From DATFMH01 sp035267045 (GTDB lineage: Bacteria; Bacteroidota; Rhodothermia; Balneolales; DATFMH01): a DNA stretch of 55,869 nucleotides. Below are positions 16,981-26,741 of the stretch, piece by piece. The stretch spans positions 1 to 55,869 of the forward strand of contig DATFMH010000029.1 of NCBI GenBank assembly GCA_035267045.1, in the 5' to 3' direction. Below the pieces are notes generated by a model. The model saw only the letters and a list, made by a program, of their open reading frames with translations. It did no database searches and was not told the origin of the DNA. A program made the position numbers and the translations under genes. The stretch's first letter is position 1. Each line of letters begins with the position of its first letter.

Positions 16981-17450
16981 TGAAATCTGATTTCTTAAAA
17001 GATTTACTATTGGGGATTGCATGTATTGTAATTCAAATTGTCATTTTCAGGCATTTGAAAATATACGGCATTCAACCCGATATCGTACTTTTGTATGTCA
17101 TATGGTTGATGACTCGGAGAGATCGTACATCCGTTATAATTATTGCTGCAATCCTCGGTTTTGGTCAGGACGCTTTACTTAACCTTTGGGGACTCAATAT
17201 GTTCGCAAAGACTTTAGTAGCATTTGCCGGATATAATTTCATGCCCAAACAAGCGGAATCAAGACTTTTAACCAGTCAGGTCTTTATTTTGTTATTTATA
17301 ATAGCTTTGTTTCATAATATAATTTTTATCGGATTAGCCAGTTTTATTAAAAGCTACGCTACCGGTTTATTCTTCTGGTATTTCCTGATAGGCGGTAGTC
17401 TTTATACAGCTATTGTTGGCAGTATAGTTTATCTTTTCAAAACCCAATAA
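16980..17450 (+). CDS. mreD: Rod shape-determining protein MreD
   Basis: Small polytopic membrane protein of the elongasome, 156 residues with about five hydrophobic segments. It has little sequence signature beyond PDIVLLYVIW near the N-terminus; the call rests on size, topology and position between mreC (TAATG overlap) and the PBP2 gene (5-bp gap). Confidence 0.88.
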   Translation: MKSDFLKDLLLGIACIVIQIVIFRHLKIYGIQPDIVLLYVIWLMTRRDRTSVIIIAAILGFGQDALLNLWGLNMFAKTLVAFAGYNFMPKQAESRLLTSQVFILLFIIALFHNIIFIGLASFIKSYATGLFFWYFLIGGSLYTAIVGSIVYLFKTQ

Positions 17451-17455
17451 CATAA

Positions 17456-19288
17456 ATGCGCCGGTTACAAAAACAGCATATCAAGTCATCCATTCGGGTT
17501 CTTCAGGTTTCCATGATCGGGCTGTTTTTTGTTTTGATAGGTCGTCTATATCAATTACAGATTCTCGACTATCAAAAATATAACCCGCTGAGTAAAAAAA
17601 ACTCTATTCGAAGAGAATATGTTAGTCCTGCCCGGGGACTCATTTATGACCGTAATGGTAATCTTTTAGTTGATAACGAACCTATATACACTATTACCAT
17701 TACACCTGCTAAATATGATACTAATAACAATGCATTATTAGCACGTTTGCTTAATGTCAAAACCTCGGATTTAAGAAATAAAATTACGGAAGCTGAGAAT
17801 TATTCATGGCATCGTAAATCACGTCTTTACACTGAAGTTGATTTTGGCATCTTCTCAAGGATACAGGAAAATATCTGGAGGCTGCCGGGTATCGGCCATC
17901 TTATTGAAAGTAAGCGGCACTACCCGACACCGGCCAAAGCAGCTCATCTTCTCGGTTATCTGCGTGAAGTTTCTCAAAAAACATATCTTGACTCCGACCA
18001 TTATCAATTAGGTGATAAAGTAGGGAAAAGCGGTCTCGAACAGATTTATGAAAATTATTTGAGAGGTAAACAGGGAACATCCTATAAATTAGTCAATGCA
18101 TTCGGACAGGAGTTGGGTCCTTATGATAATGGTAATCTGGATAAAGCACCTTTACAAGGTTCGGATCTATATACTACGTTGGATACCGATTTACAGATTT
18201 TTGCTGAAAAGCTGATGAAAAATAAACGTGGTAGTATTGTTGCCCTGAATCCTCAAAATGGTGCTATTCTGGCTATGGTCAGTTCTCCCGAATATAAGCT
18301 TTCCAAACTAGCCGGAAGACTCGATCACAAGTATTGGGCTAAAATAAATGCGGATACAACCAGTCCTCTCTTTAATCGAGCTATCGCCGCACAGGAACCT
18401 CCGGGTTCAACGATTAAACCACTTATGGCATTAATCGGACTACATCTGGGTGTCATTACGCCAAAAACAGTTATCAATAATCCCGGTTATTTTTATCTGG
18501 GCCGAAGATATGGCGACCATGCCGAACCCGGTAAGTATGACCTTGTTAAAGCTATAGCCCACTCCAGTAATACCTATTTTTTCACAGTCATGTATAAAAT
18601 TGCCCGAAACGGACTTTTTAATAAGTGGCATGACCTGGCATCAGATTTTGGTCTTGGGCATTTGGATTATGTTGACCTCCCGGGTGAACGTAAGGGTATT
18701 TTACCTGACAGCTCTTATTTCAACAATCGTTTCGGGGTACGAAAATGGAGTATCGGAGACATTATTAATTTAGGCATCGGGCAAGGTGTAATGTCTGTCA
18801 CGCCACTGCAAATGGCATTAGTTTCTGCTGAAATTGCTAATAATGGATATAAAGTACAACCTCATATTGTGCGGGCTATAAAGAAAAGTGACGGCACCTT
18901 TTTGAGTACGGATCCGGTTAAGAAGAAAATAAGCTGGGTAACACAGAAAGATATCGATGTTGTAAAAAAAGGGATGCGGGAAGTTGCTGTGGAAGGTACG
19001 GCTCGTTGGTACGCTAACGTCAAAAATATTAAAATAGCGGGAAAAACAGGTACGGCGCAAAATCCACGTGGAAAAGATGATGCGTGGTTTATCAGTTTTG
19101 CTCCCTATAAAAATCCCAAAATAGCCTTGGCTGTTCTCGTGGAAAATGCCGGGTACGGATCACAATCTGCCGTACCTATTTCGACTCTTATGATCGAGAA
19201 ATATTTAACCGGAAAGGTTCAACGCAAGTGGCTTCTTAAGAAAATGATCAACTTTAACCCTGCTGATACAACAGGTACAGATGAATAA
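17456..19288 (+). CDS. mrdA: Penicillin-binding protein 2 (peptidoglycan DD-transpeptidase)
   Basis: Class B PBP that cross-links peptidoglycan for elongation with RodA. One membrane anchor lies at about 16-36, then the dimerisation domain containing SPARGLIYDRNGNLL (57-71), then the transpeptidase. Catalytic motifs: SxxK at Ser318-Lys321 (PPGSTIK), SxN at Ser370-Asn372 (AHSSN) and KTG at 530-532 (AGKTGTAQ). Length 610. The last 8 bp overlap rodA, a sign of coupled synthesis of the two partners. Confidence 0.97.
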   Translation: MRRLQKQHIKSSIRVLQVSMIGLFFVLIGRLYQLQILDYQKYNPLSKKNSIRREYVSPARGLIYDRNGNLLVDNEPIYTITITPAKYDTNNNALLARLLNVKTSDLRNKITEAENYSWHRKSRLYTEVDFGIFSRIQENIWRLPGIGHLIESKRHYPTPAKAAHLLGYLREVSQKTYLDSDHYQLGDKVGKSGLEQIYENYLRGKQGTSYKLVNAFGQELGPYDNGNLDKAPLQGSDLYTTLDTDLQIFAEKLMKNKRGSIVALNPQNGAILAMVSSPEYKLSKLAGRLDHKYWAKINADTTSPLFNRAIAAQEPPGSTIKPLMALIGLHLGVITPKTVINNPGYFYLGRRYGDHAEPGKYDLVKAIAHSSNTYFFTVMYKIARNGLFNKWHDLASDFGLGHLDYVDLPGERKGILPDSSYFNNRFGVRKWSIGDIINLGIGQGVMSVTPLQMALVSAEIANNGYKVQPHIVRAIKKSDGTFLSTDPVKKKISWVTQKDIDVVKKGMREVAVEGTARWYANVKNIKIAGKTGTAQNPRGKDDAWFISFAPYKNPKIALAVLVENAGYGSQSAVPISTLMIEKYLTGKVQRKWLLKKMINFNPADTTGTDE

Positions 19289-20534
19289 CTGGTATAAAAA
19301 CTTTGATTGGATTCTGGTCCTGTGTTGGATAGCACTGACTCTAATTGGTCTTGCAGCTATTTATAGTGCTACGCAGGGGCCCGTTTCTCAGTTCTTGCCT
19401 TCATATATTCAGGAAAACTTCTTCAAGCAATTACTGTGGGTCGCTATATCCATTGTTATTTTGATTATAGTCCAGTTTACGGCTCCCCGGACCTTTCAGC
19501 AAGGCTCATATTTGTTTTATGCATTCTGCATCCTGCTTATGATTTCAACCCTGCTTTTTGGTGTCGAAATTAATGGTGCCCGAAGCTGGATATCGATTGC
19601 CGGTGTCCGTTTTCAGGTCAGTGAGATCATGAAAATCGGTACGATTTTAGCCGTATCCAATTATCTTACCAGCAGAAGAAATATATCGGCTGAAAAGTTA
19701 AGTTCTGCTCTTGTTGCAGTTGGCATTATTCTGTTGCCCACAGGATTAACGTTATTACAAAACGATACGGGAACAGCTCTCGTTCTTCTCTCACTTATTC
19801 CCGTAATGTTATTTTGGTCCGGTTTGCCGAGAGGTATTTCACTCTTCATCATTTCACCGGCCATAATCGGTTATTTTGCCGTGATACAGTGGTATTGGGG
19901 AATATTAGCGGTTCTAATTGTAAGTATTGCCGTATTCCTGATACAAAAACGTACCTGGCTTACGCTAACTTCGCTTATATTTGGTATCATAATTGTAGCT
20001 GGTGTCCATATAGCCTTGTACCAGGTTCTTGAACCACACCAACGAGCACGAATTGAGGCTTTTACCAACCCTTCATTCGATCCCCATGGTGCCGGTTGGA
20101 ATGTCATACAGGCTAAAACGGCTATCGGGTCAGGGGGATTAACCGGTAAAGGTTTCATGAAAGGAACTCAAACACAGTTACGTTTCTTGCCCGAACAATG
20201 GACCGACTTTATTTACTGTGTCATCGGGGAGGAGTTTGGATTTATTGGTGCCAGTATAGTGATCATCATATTCCTCATCATGTTAATGCGGTTACTCAAT
20301 GTGGCGGGATCTCACAATCATCCATTTGCCCAACTTGTGATTGTTGGTATAGCCTCCATCTTTTTTGTCCATATTCTTATCAATATTGGCAGCGCCATGG
20401 GCTTGTTACCCGTTATTGGGATTCCTCTGCCCTTTATTAGTTATGGTGGTTCCGCATTTATGTCGAACACATTTATGCTGGCGATTGCACTGAATATGGA
20501 ACTCTACCACCGTGATTTCAGTATCTTCGTATAA
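19281..20534 (+). CDS. rodA: Rod shape peptidoglycan glycosyltransferase RodA (SEDS)
   Basis: SEDS-family polymerase that extends glycan strands from lipid II. About ten hydrophobic segments; family signatures NDTGTALVLLSL, GAGWNVIQAKTAIGSGGLTGKGF, FLPEQWTDFIYCVIGEEFGF and GIPLPFISYGGSAF are all present, including the catalytic Asp in the WTDF region. Length 417. Last gene of the elongation operon; it converges on rnhB with only 4 bp between stops and no visible terminator. Confidence 0.97.
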   Translation: MNNWYKNFDWILVLCWIALTLIGLAAIYSATQGPVSQFLPSYIQENFFKQLLWVAISIVILIIVQFTAPRTFQQGSYLFYAFCILLMISTLLFGVEINGARSWISIAGVRFQVSEIMKIGTILAVSNYLTSRRNISAEKLSSALVAVGIILLPTGLTLLQNDTGTALVLLSLIPVMLFWSGLPRGISLFIISPAIIGYFAVIQWYWGILAVLIVSIAVFLIQKRTWLTLTSLIFGIIIVAGVHIALYQVLEPHQRARIEAFTNPSFDPHGAGWNVIQAKTAIGSGGLTGKGFMKGTQTQLRFLPEQWTDFIYCVIGEEFGFIGASIVIIIFLIMLMRLLNVAGSHNHPFAQLVIVGIASIFFVHILINIGSAMGLLPVIGIPLPFISYGGSAFMSNTFMLAIALNMELYHRDFSIFV

Positions 20535-20538
20535 CCAG

Positions 20539-21177
20539 TTATTTCGATGGATTTACAAATGGTTTATCGGTACGCAGATTAAAACTTCTGCGATGATGAG
20601 AAGTGTATCCATATTTATTTAATCCTTCATAATGACGTTTGGTTGGATAACCCACATTAGTATCCCACCCGTAATAAGGAAACTCCTTATGCAATTTCCT
20701 CATCAAATTATCTCTGTATACCTTAGCTAATATAGAAGCCGCTCCTATGCTGGCTGAACGGCTGTCCCCCTTTACAAGACAATGTACAGGAATGAGGCTA
20801 TCTAAAAACTTATTTCCATCAACCAACAGATAATCGGGTTGCGGATCAGCTGCATCGATACATTTTTGCATGGTTAGCAGGGATGCCCATAAAATATTGT
20901 GTTTCGCTATTTCGGCAGTGTTCCCAAGTTTAACAATCCAGAACAAAGCGTCATTTTTAATTACTTCAGCTAACTCATCCCGGTCTTTTTCTGTTAATTG
21001 CTTGCTATCTTTGATTCCCTCCGGATGTGAGTCCGGTTTTAATATCACACCAGCCGCAGCCACAGGACCCGCCAGGCAGCCTCGGCCCACCTCATCCAAT
21101 CCCATAACCCGTTCAAAGCCTTCAGACCATAACTTATTTTCATATTGGTAATTATCAAACGAAGGTGATACGGTCAT
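20539..21177 (-). CDS. rnhB: Ribonuclease HII
   Basis: Cuts RNA at ribonucleotides embedded in DNA and in RNA:DNA hybrids. The active-site motif GLDEVGRGCLAGPV is at about 25-38, further catalytic acids lie in LLVDGNKF and SIGAASILAKVYRD, and the GYPTKRHYEGLNKYG motif is near the C-terminus. Length 212. Single gene, transcribed away from the VWA gene and head-on to rodA. Confidence 0.96.
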   Translation of the reverse strand: MTVSPSFDNYQYENKLWSEGFERVMGLDEVGRGCLAGPVAAAGVILKPDSHPEGIKDSKQLTEKDRDELAEVIKNDALFWIVKLGNTAEIAKHNILWASLLTMQKCIDAADPQPDYLLVDGNKFLDSLIPVHCLVKGDSRSASIGAASILAKVYRDNLMRKLHKEFPYYGWDTNVGYPTKRHYEGLNKYGYTSHHRRSFNLRTDKPFVNPSK

Positions 21178-21235
21178 TTATTTAAATTTTTCTGGATTTT
21201 TCCAGGATGTGAGAAATTATAATAAGATCAAGATA

Positions 21236-21265
21236 TTGAACAGGTTACACTGAATAATAAATTTG
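21236..21265 (+). promoter_or_regulatory. Bacteroidota-type sigma-A promoter of the VWA gene
   Basis: TTG (21236-21238), exactly 19 bp, then TAAATTTG (21258-21265) is an exact match to the TTG-N19-TAnnTTTG consensus. Transcription would begin near 21272, giving a leader of about 90 bases before the ATG at 21363. Confidence 0.65.
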
Positions 21266-21362
21266 GGATACCCAAAATTTACAAATCGCTATACAATTTT
21301 GAAATGTTTAATCATGTTTTTTAGTTATATAATAGAATGAAAATTAACATGGATGGTTGATT

Positions 21363-22475
21363 ATGCATTTCAGATATGTAGAATGGGATGAACGTTTTGC
21401 CCGGGCAAAAGGCTCTTTATTCGATAAGCTGCTCGATATATTCGAACAATTATTGATTATAAGCGGCGGGGATGTTCAGCAAACCTTGAATTGGTTAACC
21501 GATCTTGACCGTGAATATGGTTTGACTGAATCAGATTCGGAAGACGATTACAGTATCGGTGATTTTGTTCGGGAACTTAAAGACCGGGGTTACATCAAAC
21601 ACGATGATACCCTGAATGAAGTCATAATTACGCATAAAACAGAGCGTGGATTACGTCAAAAGTCACTGGAAGAAATTTTCCACAATTTAAAAAAGGGTTC
21701 ACTCGGTTCGCATAAATCCAATTTCACGGGCAAAGGCATTGAACGGGAACCGGAGACACGTCAATGGCAATTTGGTGATGATATCCATAATCTCGATAAT
21801 GTGGGTACAATTATGAATTCCCTGAAACACAGCAACATTAATAATCTTAATGTGCAGGAAGATGATCTTCGGGTTTATGAATCCGATCACTACACATCTG
21901 TGGCCACAGCCCTGATGATCGATCTAAGCCATTCAATGGTCTTATACGGTGAAGACCGTATCACCCCGGCCAAGAAGGTTGCTATGGCACTCTCAGAGCT
22001 TATAATGAATCAATACGAAAAAGACTCCCTCGATATTATTGCTTTTGGCAATGAAGCCTGGCAAGTTGAAGTACGTGATCTTCCCTATTTGAAGGTCGGG
22101 CCCTATCATACCAACACACAAGCTGCACTTGAGCTGGCCAGGCATCAGTTACAACGTCGAAAATACGCCAATAAGCAAATTTTCATGATTACCGACGGAA
22201 AACCATCGGCTATCAGGCATAGGGGACGACTCTATAAGAATAGTTTCGGACTCGATCGCAGAATCGTCAATAAAGTACTGGACGAAGCAGTGAAATGCAG
22301 GAGAGAAAAAATAACTATTACAACTTTTATGATCGCGCGTGATCCCTATTTACAAAATTTTGTACGGGAATTGACGGAAGCCAATCATGGCCGGGCCTAT
22401 TACGCCTCTCTCGATAACCTCGGTGATTATATATTTGAGGATTACATTCGAAATCGAAAAAAAAGAGTCCGATAA
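21363..22475 (+). CDS. VWA-domain protein (COG4867-like)
   Basis: The C-terminal half (about 175-365) is a von Willebrand factor A domain with a complete metal site: DLSHS at about residues 188-192, a Thr in YHTNTQAAL, and the Asp in MITDGKPSA. The N-terminal half (HFRYVEWDERFARAKGSLFDKLLDIFEQL) has no known fold that I can name. VWA proteins of this type usually pair with a MoxR or Mg-chelatase-like AAA ATPase; none is adjacent. I chose ATG 21363 over the TTG at 21357 because GGATGG and the conserved MHFRYVEWD start fit it. The gene is monocistronic between a promoter and a terminator. The specific function is unknown. Confidence 0.8.
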   Translation: MHFRYVEWDERFARAKGSLFDKLLDIFEQLLIISGGDVQQTLNWLTDLDREYGLTESDSEDDYSIGDFVRELKDRGYIKHDDTLNEVIITHKTERGLRQKSLEEIFHNLKKGSLGSHKSNFTGKGIEREPETRQWQFGDDIHNLDNVGTIMNSLKHSNINNLNVQEDDLRVYESDHYTSVATALMIDLSHSMVLYGEDRITPAKKVAMALSELIMNQYEKDSLDIIAFGNEAWQVEVRDLPYLKVGPYHTNTQAALELARHQLQRRKYANKQIFMITDGKPSAIRHRGRLYKNSFGLDRRIVNKVLDEAVKCRREKITITTFMIARDPYLQNFVRELTEANHGRAYYASLDNLGDYIFEDYIRNRKKRVR

Positions 22476-22481
22476 AGTAAA

Positions 22482-22511
22482 AAAGCAGCCAATTATTACA
22501 TTGACTGCTTT
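22482..22511. terminator. Bidirectional terminator between VWA gene and skp operon
   Basis: The stem AAAGCAG-C-CAAT (22482-22493) pairs with ATTG-A-CTGCTTT (22500-22511) with one mismatch and a 6-nt loop. On the minus strand it is followed by a run of six T, and on the plus strand by TATAAAAA, so it is stronger for the skp side. It separates convergent genes. Confidence 0.75.
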
Positions 22512-22540
22512 ATAAAAACTTTTGGACTTTTCGTAAAACG

Positions 22541-23083
22541 TTAATCCAGATTCAATTTGGACATCACTTTATCAGTAATATTATACTTTTTCTGAGCCGA
22601 ATCTGATGCATAAAGAATGATGTAATCACCATTGCTGGTCGTAGTATTAAATACATACGTTAAGTTCATTTCTTTTGCTACCTGATTAATGGCATCCTGA
22701 ATTTGATTCAGCAACGGACTCACAAGGTCAGACTGCTTTTTCTGTATATCCTGTTGATACTGGCTTTGAAGTTGTTGCAACTCCTGACTCATCTGTTGCA
22801 AGTGTTGTTGTTCTTTCTTTTTAGCATCATCCGATATTACAGCGGATTTTTGTTGAAACTTTTGAACTTCTTCTCTGAAATTTGCTTGTTTATCAGCATA
22901 TTCCTTCTTCTTTTTATCAGCAAAATTCTGAAGTTTTTTCTGAACGGCTGCCATAGCAGGCATTTTCTGAAGGATGGCTTGCGGATCGACATACCCGATT
23001 TTTAAATCCTGGGCATGAGATGTTTGAGTTACAAAACCCAAGAACAAAGCGATAATCCCTAATGCTATACTTCTCTTTATCAT
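22541..23083 (-). CDS. Skp/OmpH-family periplasmic chaperone, paralogue 1
   Basis: Predicted periplasmic holdase for outer-membrane proteins. Signal peptide to about residue 24 (TSHAQ), then the OmpH pattern: beta strand KIGYVDPQAIL, a long charged and glutamine-rich helical hairpin at about 45-125, and a C-terminal strand region NLTYVFNTTTSNGDYIILYA. It is most similar to the gene just upstream (same KQADF/QQ-rich helices), a likely tandem duplicate. It is 10 bp after that gene and last in the bamA operon, before a terminator. Confidence 0.9.
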   Translation of the reverse strand: MIKRSIALGIIALFLGFVTQTSHAQDLKIGYVDPQAILQKMPAMAAVQKKLQNFADKKKKEYADKQANFREEVQKFQQKSAVISDDAKKKEQQHLQQMSQELQQLQSQYQQDIQKKQSDLVSPLLNQIQDAINQVAKEMNLTYVFNTTTSNGDYIILYASDSAQKKYNITDKVMSKLNLD

Positions 23084-23093
23084 TTCTTCTCAG

Positions 23094-23636
23094 TTATTTG
23101 TTTGTGAGTTTATCTATTACTTTTTGCGTAATATCGTATTTTTGCTCCCCTGTTTGGGATACATACATCAAAATTGATTCCCCCTGATCAGTTTCTTTAT
23201 TGAAAACAAAATCAAGCTTCATACTATCAGCCACGTCTTTAATAGCCCCGTTAACCTTATCCAGAACAGGTCCGAGCAACTGGCTGCGTTTTTTCTGCAG
23301 GTCCTGTGATATTTGCTGCCGGTATTGATCAAGACTTTGATTAATTTTCGTAAGACGTTGTTGTTCCTTTTGATCTTCTTCTTTACTTAAACTGGCCTTT
23401 TTTTTCTGGTAGGTTTCTACCTGGCTTTGCAAATCAGCTTGTTTCTTGGAAAAATCTGCCTGCTTCTGTTGAAGATAGGTATTCAATTTCTTCTGAATTG
23501 CTGAGGTTTCAGGCAACGCATTAAGCACTTTTTGAGGACTCATATATCCTATACGTAATTGTGCCTGAGAAAGCCCTGGCAGTAAAAACAATAAACAGGC
23601 CGCCGCCAGTGTAACTTTATATTTGATAGAACTCAT
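23094..23636 (-). CDS. Skp/OmpH-family periplasmic chaperone, paralogue 2
   Basis: The same architecture and the same length (180 aa) as the following gene. Signal peptide to LSQAQ, LRIGYMSPQKVLNALPETSAIQKKL, a long helical hairpin, then LDFVFNKETDQGESILMY and a conserved ending KYDITQKVIDKL. It differs from paralogue 3 in lacking the GxxxYFQKQKELLQPL segment. It is probably a recent duplicate of paralogue 1 that could form homo- or hetero-trimers with it. Confidence 0.9.
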   Translation of the reverse strand: MSSIKYKVTLAAACLLFLLPGLSQAQLRIGYMSPQKVLNALPETSAIQKKLNTYLQQKQADFSKKQADLQSQVETYQKKKASLSKEEDQKEQQRLTKINQSLDQYRQQISQDLQKKRSQLLGPVLDKVNGAIKDVADSMKLDFVFNKETDQGESILMYVSQTGEQKYDITQKVIDKLTNK

Positions 23637-23691
23637 AGATATATATTTGATTTTAAAAAAAGACTGTGCGTGATAATAGTAAGATTTTTAA

Positions 23692-24243
23692 TTATTTGCT
23701 TGATTCATCTACCTGGATTCCCAATTGAAGGAGAACTTTATCACTCAAATTCCATTCTGAACGAGTATAAAGAAACAAATAATCACCGGAACGATCAAAA
23801 ACAAAATCATATCCCTCCCGTTGTGCAACTTTATTAACGGCATCAATTATTTTTTGTTGCAGAGGTTGTAATAATTCTTTCTGTTTTTGAAAATATTCGC
23901 CGTTTGGTCCGAATTTACTATCGACAAACGCTTTTTTGGCATCTACTTTTTCCTGAATATCTTTTTTCTTCTCTTTACGAACTTCAGGGGTATAGAGAAT
24001 TTCTTTCGCTTCATAATCTTTCTGCATCTGATCGATTTTCTCCTGCATCTTCTGTATCTGATCTTTCCATCCTTTACTCAATGTTTGAAGATGATCTTTA
24101 ATACCAGAATATTCGGGTATCTTTGATAAGATATAATCAGAATCTATATAACCGATTTTTTGATTCTGGGCACACACAACAGATGTACCGAACATCAATA
24201 AAGCCGGAATTAATAATATGACACATTTAGAAATTCTACGCAT
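23692..24243 (-). CDS. Skp/OmpH-family periplasmic chaperone, paralogue 3
   Basis: OmpH-family protein of 183 aa with signal peptide ending VCAQ, strand QKIGYIDSDYILSKIPEYSGI, a helical hairpin at about 50-140 and a final strand YDFVFDRSGDYLFLYT. It is more diverged than the other two and closer to the OmpH that sits directly after BamA in other FCB genomes. Its ATG overlaps the bamA stop by one base (TAATG), so its synthesis is coupled with BamA. Confidence 0.92.
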   Translation of the reverse strand: MRRISKCVILLIPALLMFGTSVVCAQNQKIGYIDSDYILSKIPEYSGIKDHLQTLSKGWKDQIQKMQEKIDQMQKDYEAKEILYTPEVRKEKKKDIQEKVDAKKAFVDSKFGPNGEYFQKQKELLQPLQQKIIDAVNKVAQREGYDFVFDRSGDYLFLYTRSEWNLSDKVLLQLGIQVDESSK

Positions 24244-26741
24244 TAGAATGGTGATCCGATATTAAACAGGAATTCCCATTGGCCCGGTTGAACATTTGTG
24301 TTGGGTATGCCGTCAAAACGATAACCATAACTCAGATCAACAAGGCCCAGAATCGGTAAATAAATACGCAATCCAAAACCAGCTGCTCTTTTGATCTTAA
24401 AAGGATCAAAGTTACGGAATCCAAGATATGCATTACCACCCTCTGCAAACATGTATGGAATTAATTGTACTTGATCATTACTTACAACAGGATAACGCAT
24501 TTCCGTCATATATTTAGTATACATAGTACCACCAACCGGGTTTCCATTGACATAAGGTGAAATAGAACCGCCAAATCCTCCCGGGTATCCTTTTAAGTCA
24601 ATATTATCCCTTGTAAACGTTTGACGTTGTTGCAACGGTGTACCACCGAGATAGAAACGTTCATAGGGGCTTCTGTTACTTTTTCCAAGCCATCCCATAT
24701 GGCCTATCTCTATTCCGTTTGTGAAAACAAGCTTGCCTACAATCGGCGTGTGGTGGAGATACTTAAATGTCACTTTATAATATTGCGAGAACTTACCTAT
24801 TGGTGGAGCAATTTCACCCGTCAACGTCAATTTCGATCCGCTAGTCGGATTAATTGGATTATCCTGAGAGTTACGTTCGATGGTTTCACTTAATGTTAAT
24901 GTGGATAATTTACCATTCTCATTATAGTAAGAATTACGAACGTTATAATTCTGGTATTTAAGTGATGTCGTCTGGGTAAAATAGTCATCCGGCCAATTTA
25001 AACGCCGTGTGGAATATAAACTCGTGCTGAAAAGTTTATCGTATCTCCGTACACCGCTATAATAATCAGTATATTTATATAAGCTGTACTGTACATTGAA
25101 ACCCAATGAGATTGGGCGACCGCCAACCCATGGTTCCTGGAAACCTACATTATAGCTCTGATAACCGCCACCTGTAACCTGGGCACCCAACGAAAGCTTT
25201 TGTCCGTCGCCGCTGGGCAAGGGGTTCCAGGCATCTTTATTTCCAATATTCTGAATAGAGAAGTTATTGAAATTCAAACGAGCTGATAAAATAAGTCCTA
25301 TACCGCGGCCACCAAAACCGCCGGAAAATTCAAAGTTGTCTGTTCCGGTGGACTCTTTCAAATTATAAATAACATTAACCGTCTTATTCTGATAATCGTA
25401 ATCGAGATCCGGTTTGATATCTTTTGAAACAAAATACTTCAACTGCGCCAGCTCCCGTACAGAACGCATAATATTGGAACGGCTGTATTTGGCCCCCGGT
25501 AACGTACGCAGGTTTCTTCTGATTACATCATCATGCGTTCTCGTGTTACCATGAATCTCAACCTGCTTAATATGGGCAATTTTATCTTCAGTGATATGAA
25601 AATGAAGATCTACGGAATCGCGCCCGACGACATCTACCTCCGGTTGCACCTGAAAAAACAGGTAACCGATATTCTGGTATAAACTGGTTATATCGGAATT
25701 CTGTTTATTCATGGAGATATTATTTTGCATTTTTTCTTCATTAAACACATCCCCTTTATGCATATCCAGCGATTGTGTCAACTGCTGATCGGTATAAACA
25801 GTGTTTCCATCCCATGTTATATTTCGGATAAAATATTGGGGGCCAACCTGTAAATCTATATTGATCCCTATTCCTTTTTTTCCGGGTTTAAAATCGTATA
25901 CATACACCGAATCATTAACGATTCTTGCATCCCGGTAACCATTTTTATGGTAAAAATCTATTAAATGCTTTTTAGCTTCTTCGAATTTATCCTTTTTAAA
26001 TAACGCTTTTGAAAAGAAGCGCCACCATGCATCCTGTTTTACCCCTTTCAGCTCTTTTCGCAACTTATGTCCGGAGAAGTTTTTATTACCTTCAAATTGA
26101 ATCTTTTTAATTTCGAGACGTTTTCCTTTATGAATATCGAAAGCTAGTTCAACACGGTTATGAACCGTATCCGTTGGAATTTCCTTGATATTTACGGTCG
26201 TTCCCCGATACCCCTTACCGGCGAAAAAGCGTTTAATGGTATTCTTCGCCTGCATTTTGGATGATTGAGTAACAGCGAAGCCAGTCATTAATGACATCTT
26301 GTCCTTCAAATCTTTTTTCTCGGATCGTTTAATGCCATCAAATTTAAAAGATGCCAGGCGGGGCTGTTCTTTGGCAATTATCTTCAGATAAATCTGGTTT
26401 CCCTCTGTTTTCGTCTGTAATATTTTGACATCCGAAAAAAGTCCTGTTTGATACAGATTCTTGATAGCCGTACCAATCTTAGGACCGGGTATTTGAATAG
26501 ACTCTCCAACGCTTAAACCCGAGGTCGTGATAATAAAATTATCACTGTAGTTTTTAGCCCCTTCAACTTTAATATCTTTAATGACATACTGTTCCTGCAC
26601 CTCATCTAAGGGGTTTACAATATTAACCTGGGATGTATCCTGTTGCGATACTTGTGCCATTGCCCGATTAACCATCCAGGAACTAATGCCACTAACTATT
26701 ACTAATAATATTATATGTTTTTTAATCTGACTGATATCCAC
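24243..26741 (-). CDS. bamA: Outer membrane protein assembly factor BamA
   Basis: Core of the beta-barrel assembly machine in the outer membrane. After a signal peptide (cleavage near RAMAQ, residue 29) come five POTRA-like repeats (about 50-450, for example YVIKDIKVEGAKNYSDNFI and HIKQVEIHGNTRTHDDVI), then a 16-strand barrel. The family RGF-type lid motif appears in diverged form (FYLGGTPLQQR). The last residue is Phe, as the BAM signal requires. Length 832. The start is GTG at 26741; the first in-frame ATG would destroy the signal peptide. It is followed directly by three Skp genes. Confidence 0.96.
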   Translation of the reverse strand: MDISQIKKHIILLVIVSGISSWMVNRAMAQVSQQDTSQVNIVNPLDEVQEQYVIKDIKVEGAKNYSDNFIITTSGLSVGESIQIPGPKIGTAIKNLYQTGLFSDVKILQTKTEGNQIYLKIIAKEQPRLASFKFDGIKRSEKKDLKDKMSLMTGFAVTQSSKMQAKNTIKRFFAGKGYRGTTVNIKEIPTDTVHNRVELAFDIHKGKRLEIKKIQFEGNKNFSGHKLRKELKGVKQDAWWRFFSKALFKKDKFEEAKKHLIDFYHKNGYRDARIVNDSVYVYDFKPGKKGIGINIDLQVGPQYFIRNITWDGNTVYTDQQLTQSLDMHKGDVFNEEKMQNNISMNKQNSDITSLYQNIGYLFFQVQPEVDVVGRDSVDLHFHITEDKIAHIKQVEIHGNTRTHDDVIRRNLRTLPGAKYSRSNIMRSVRELAQLKYFVSKDIKPDLDYDYQNKTVNVIYNLKESTGTDNFEFSGGFGGRGIGLILSARLNFNNFSIQNIGNKDAWNPLPSGDGQKLSLGAQVTGGGYQSYNVGFQEPWVGGRPISLGFNVQYSLYKYTDYYSGVRRYDKLFSTSLYSTRRLNWPDDYFTQTTSLKYQNYNVRNSYYNENGKLSTLTLSETIERNSQDNPINPTSGSKLTLTGEIAPPIGKFSQYYKVTFKYLHHTPIVGKLVFTNGIEIGHMGWLGKSNRSPYERFYLGGTPLQQRQTFTRDNIDLKGYPGGFGGSISPYVNGNPVGGTMYTKYMTEMRYPVVSNDQVQLIPYMFAEGGNAYLGFRNFDPFKIKRAAGFGLRIYLPILGLVDLSYGYRFDGIPNTNVQPGQWEFLFNIGSPF

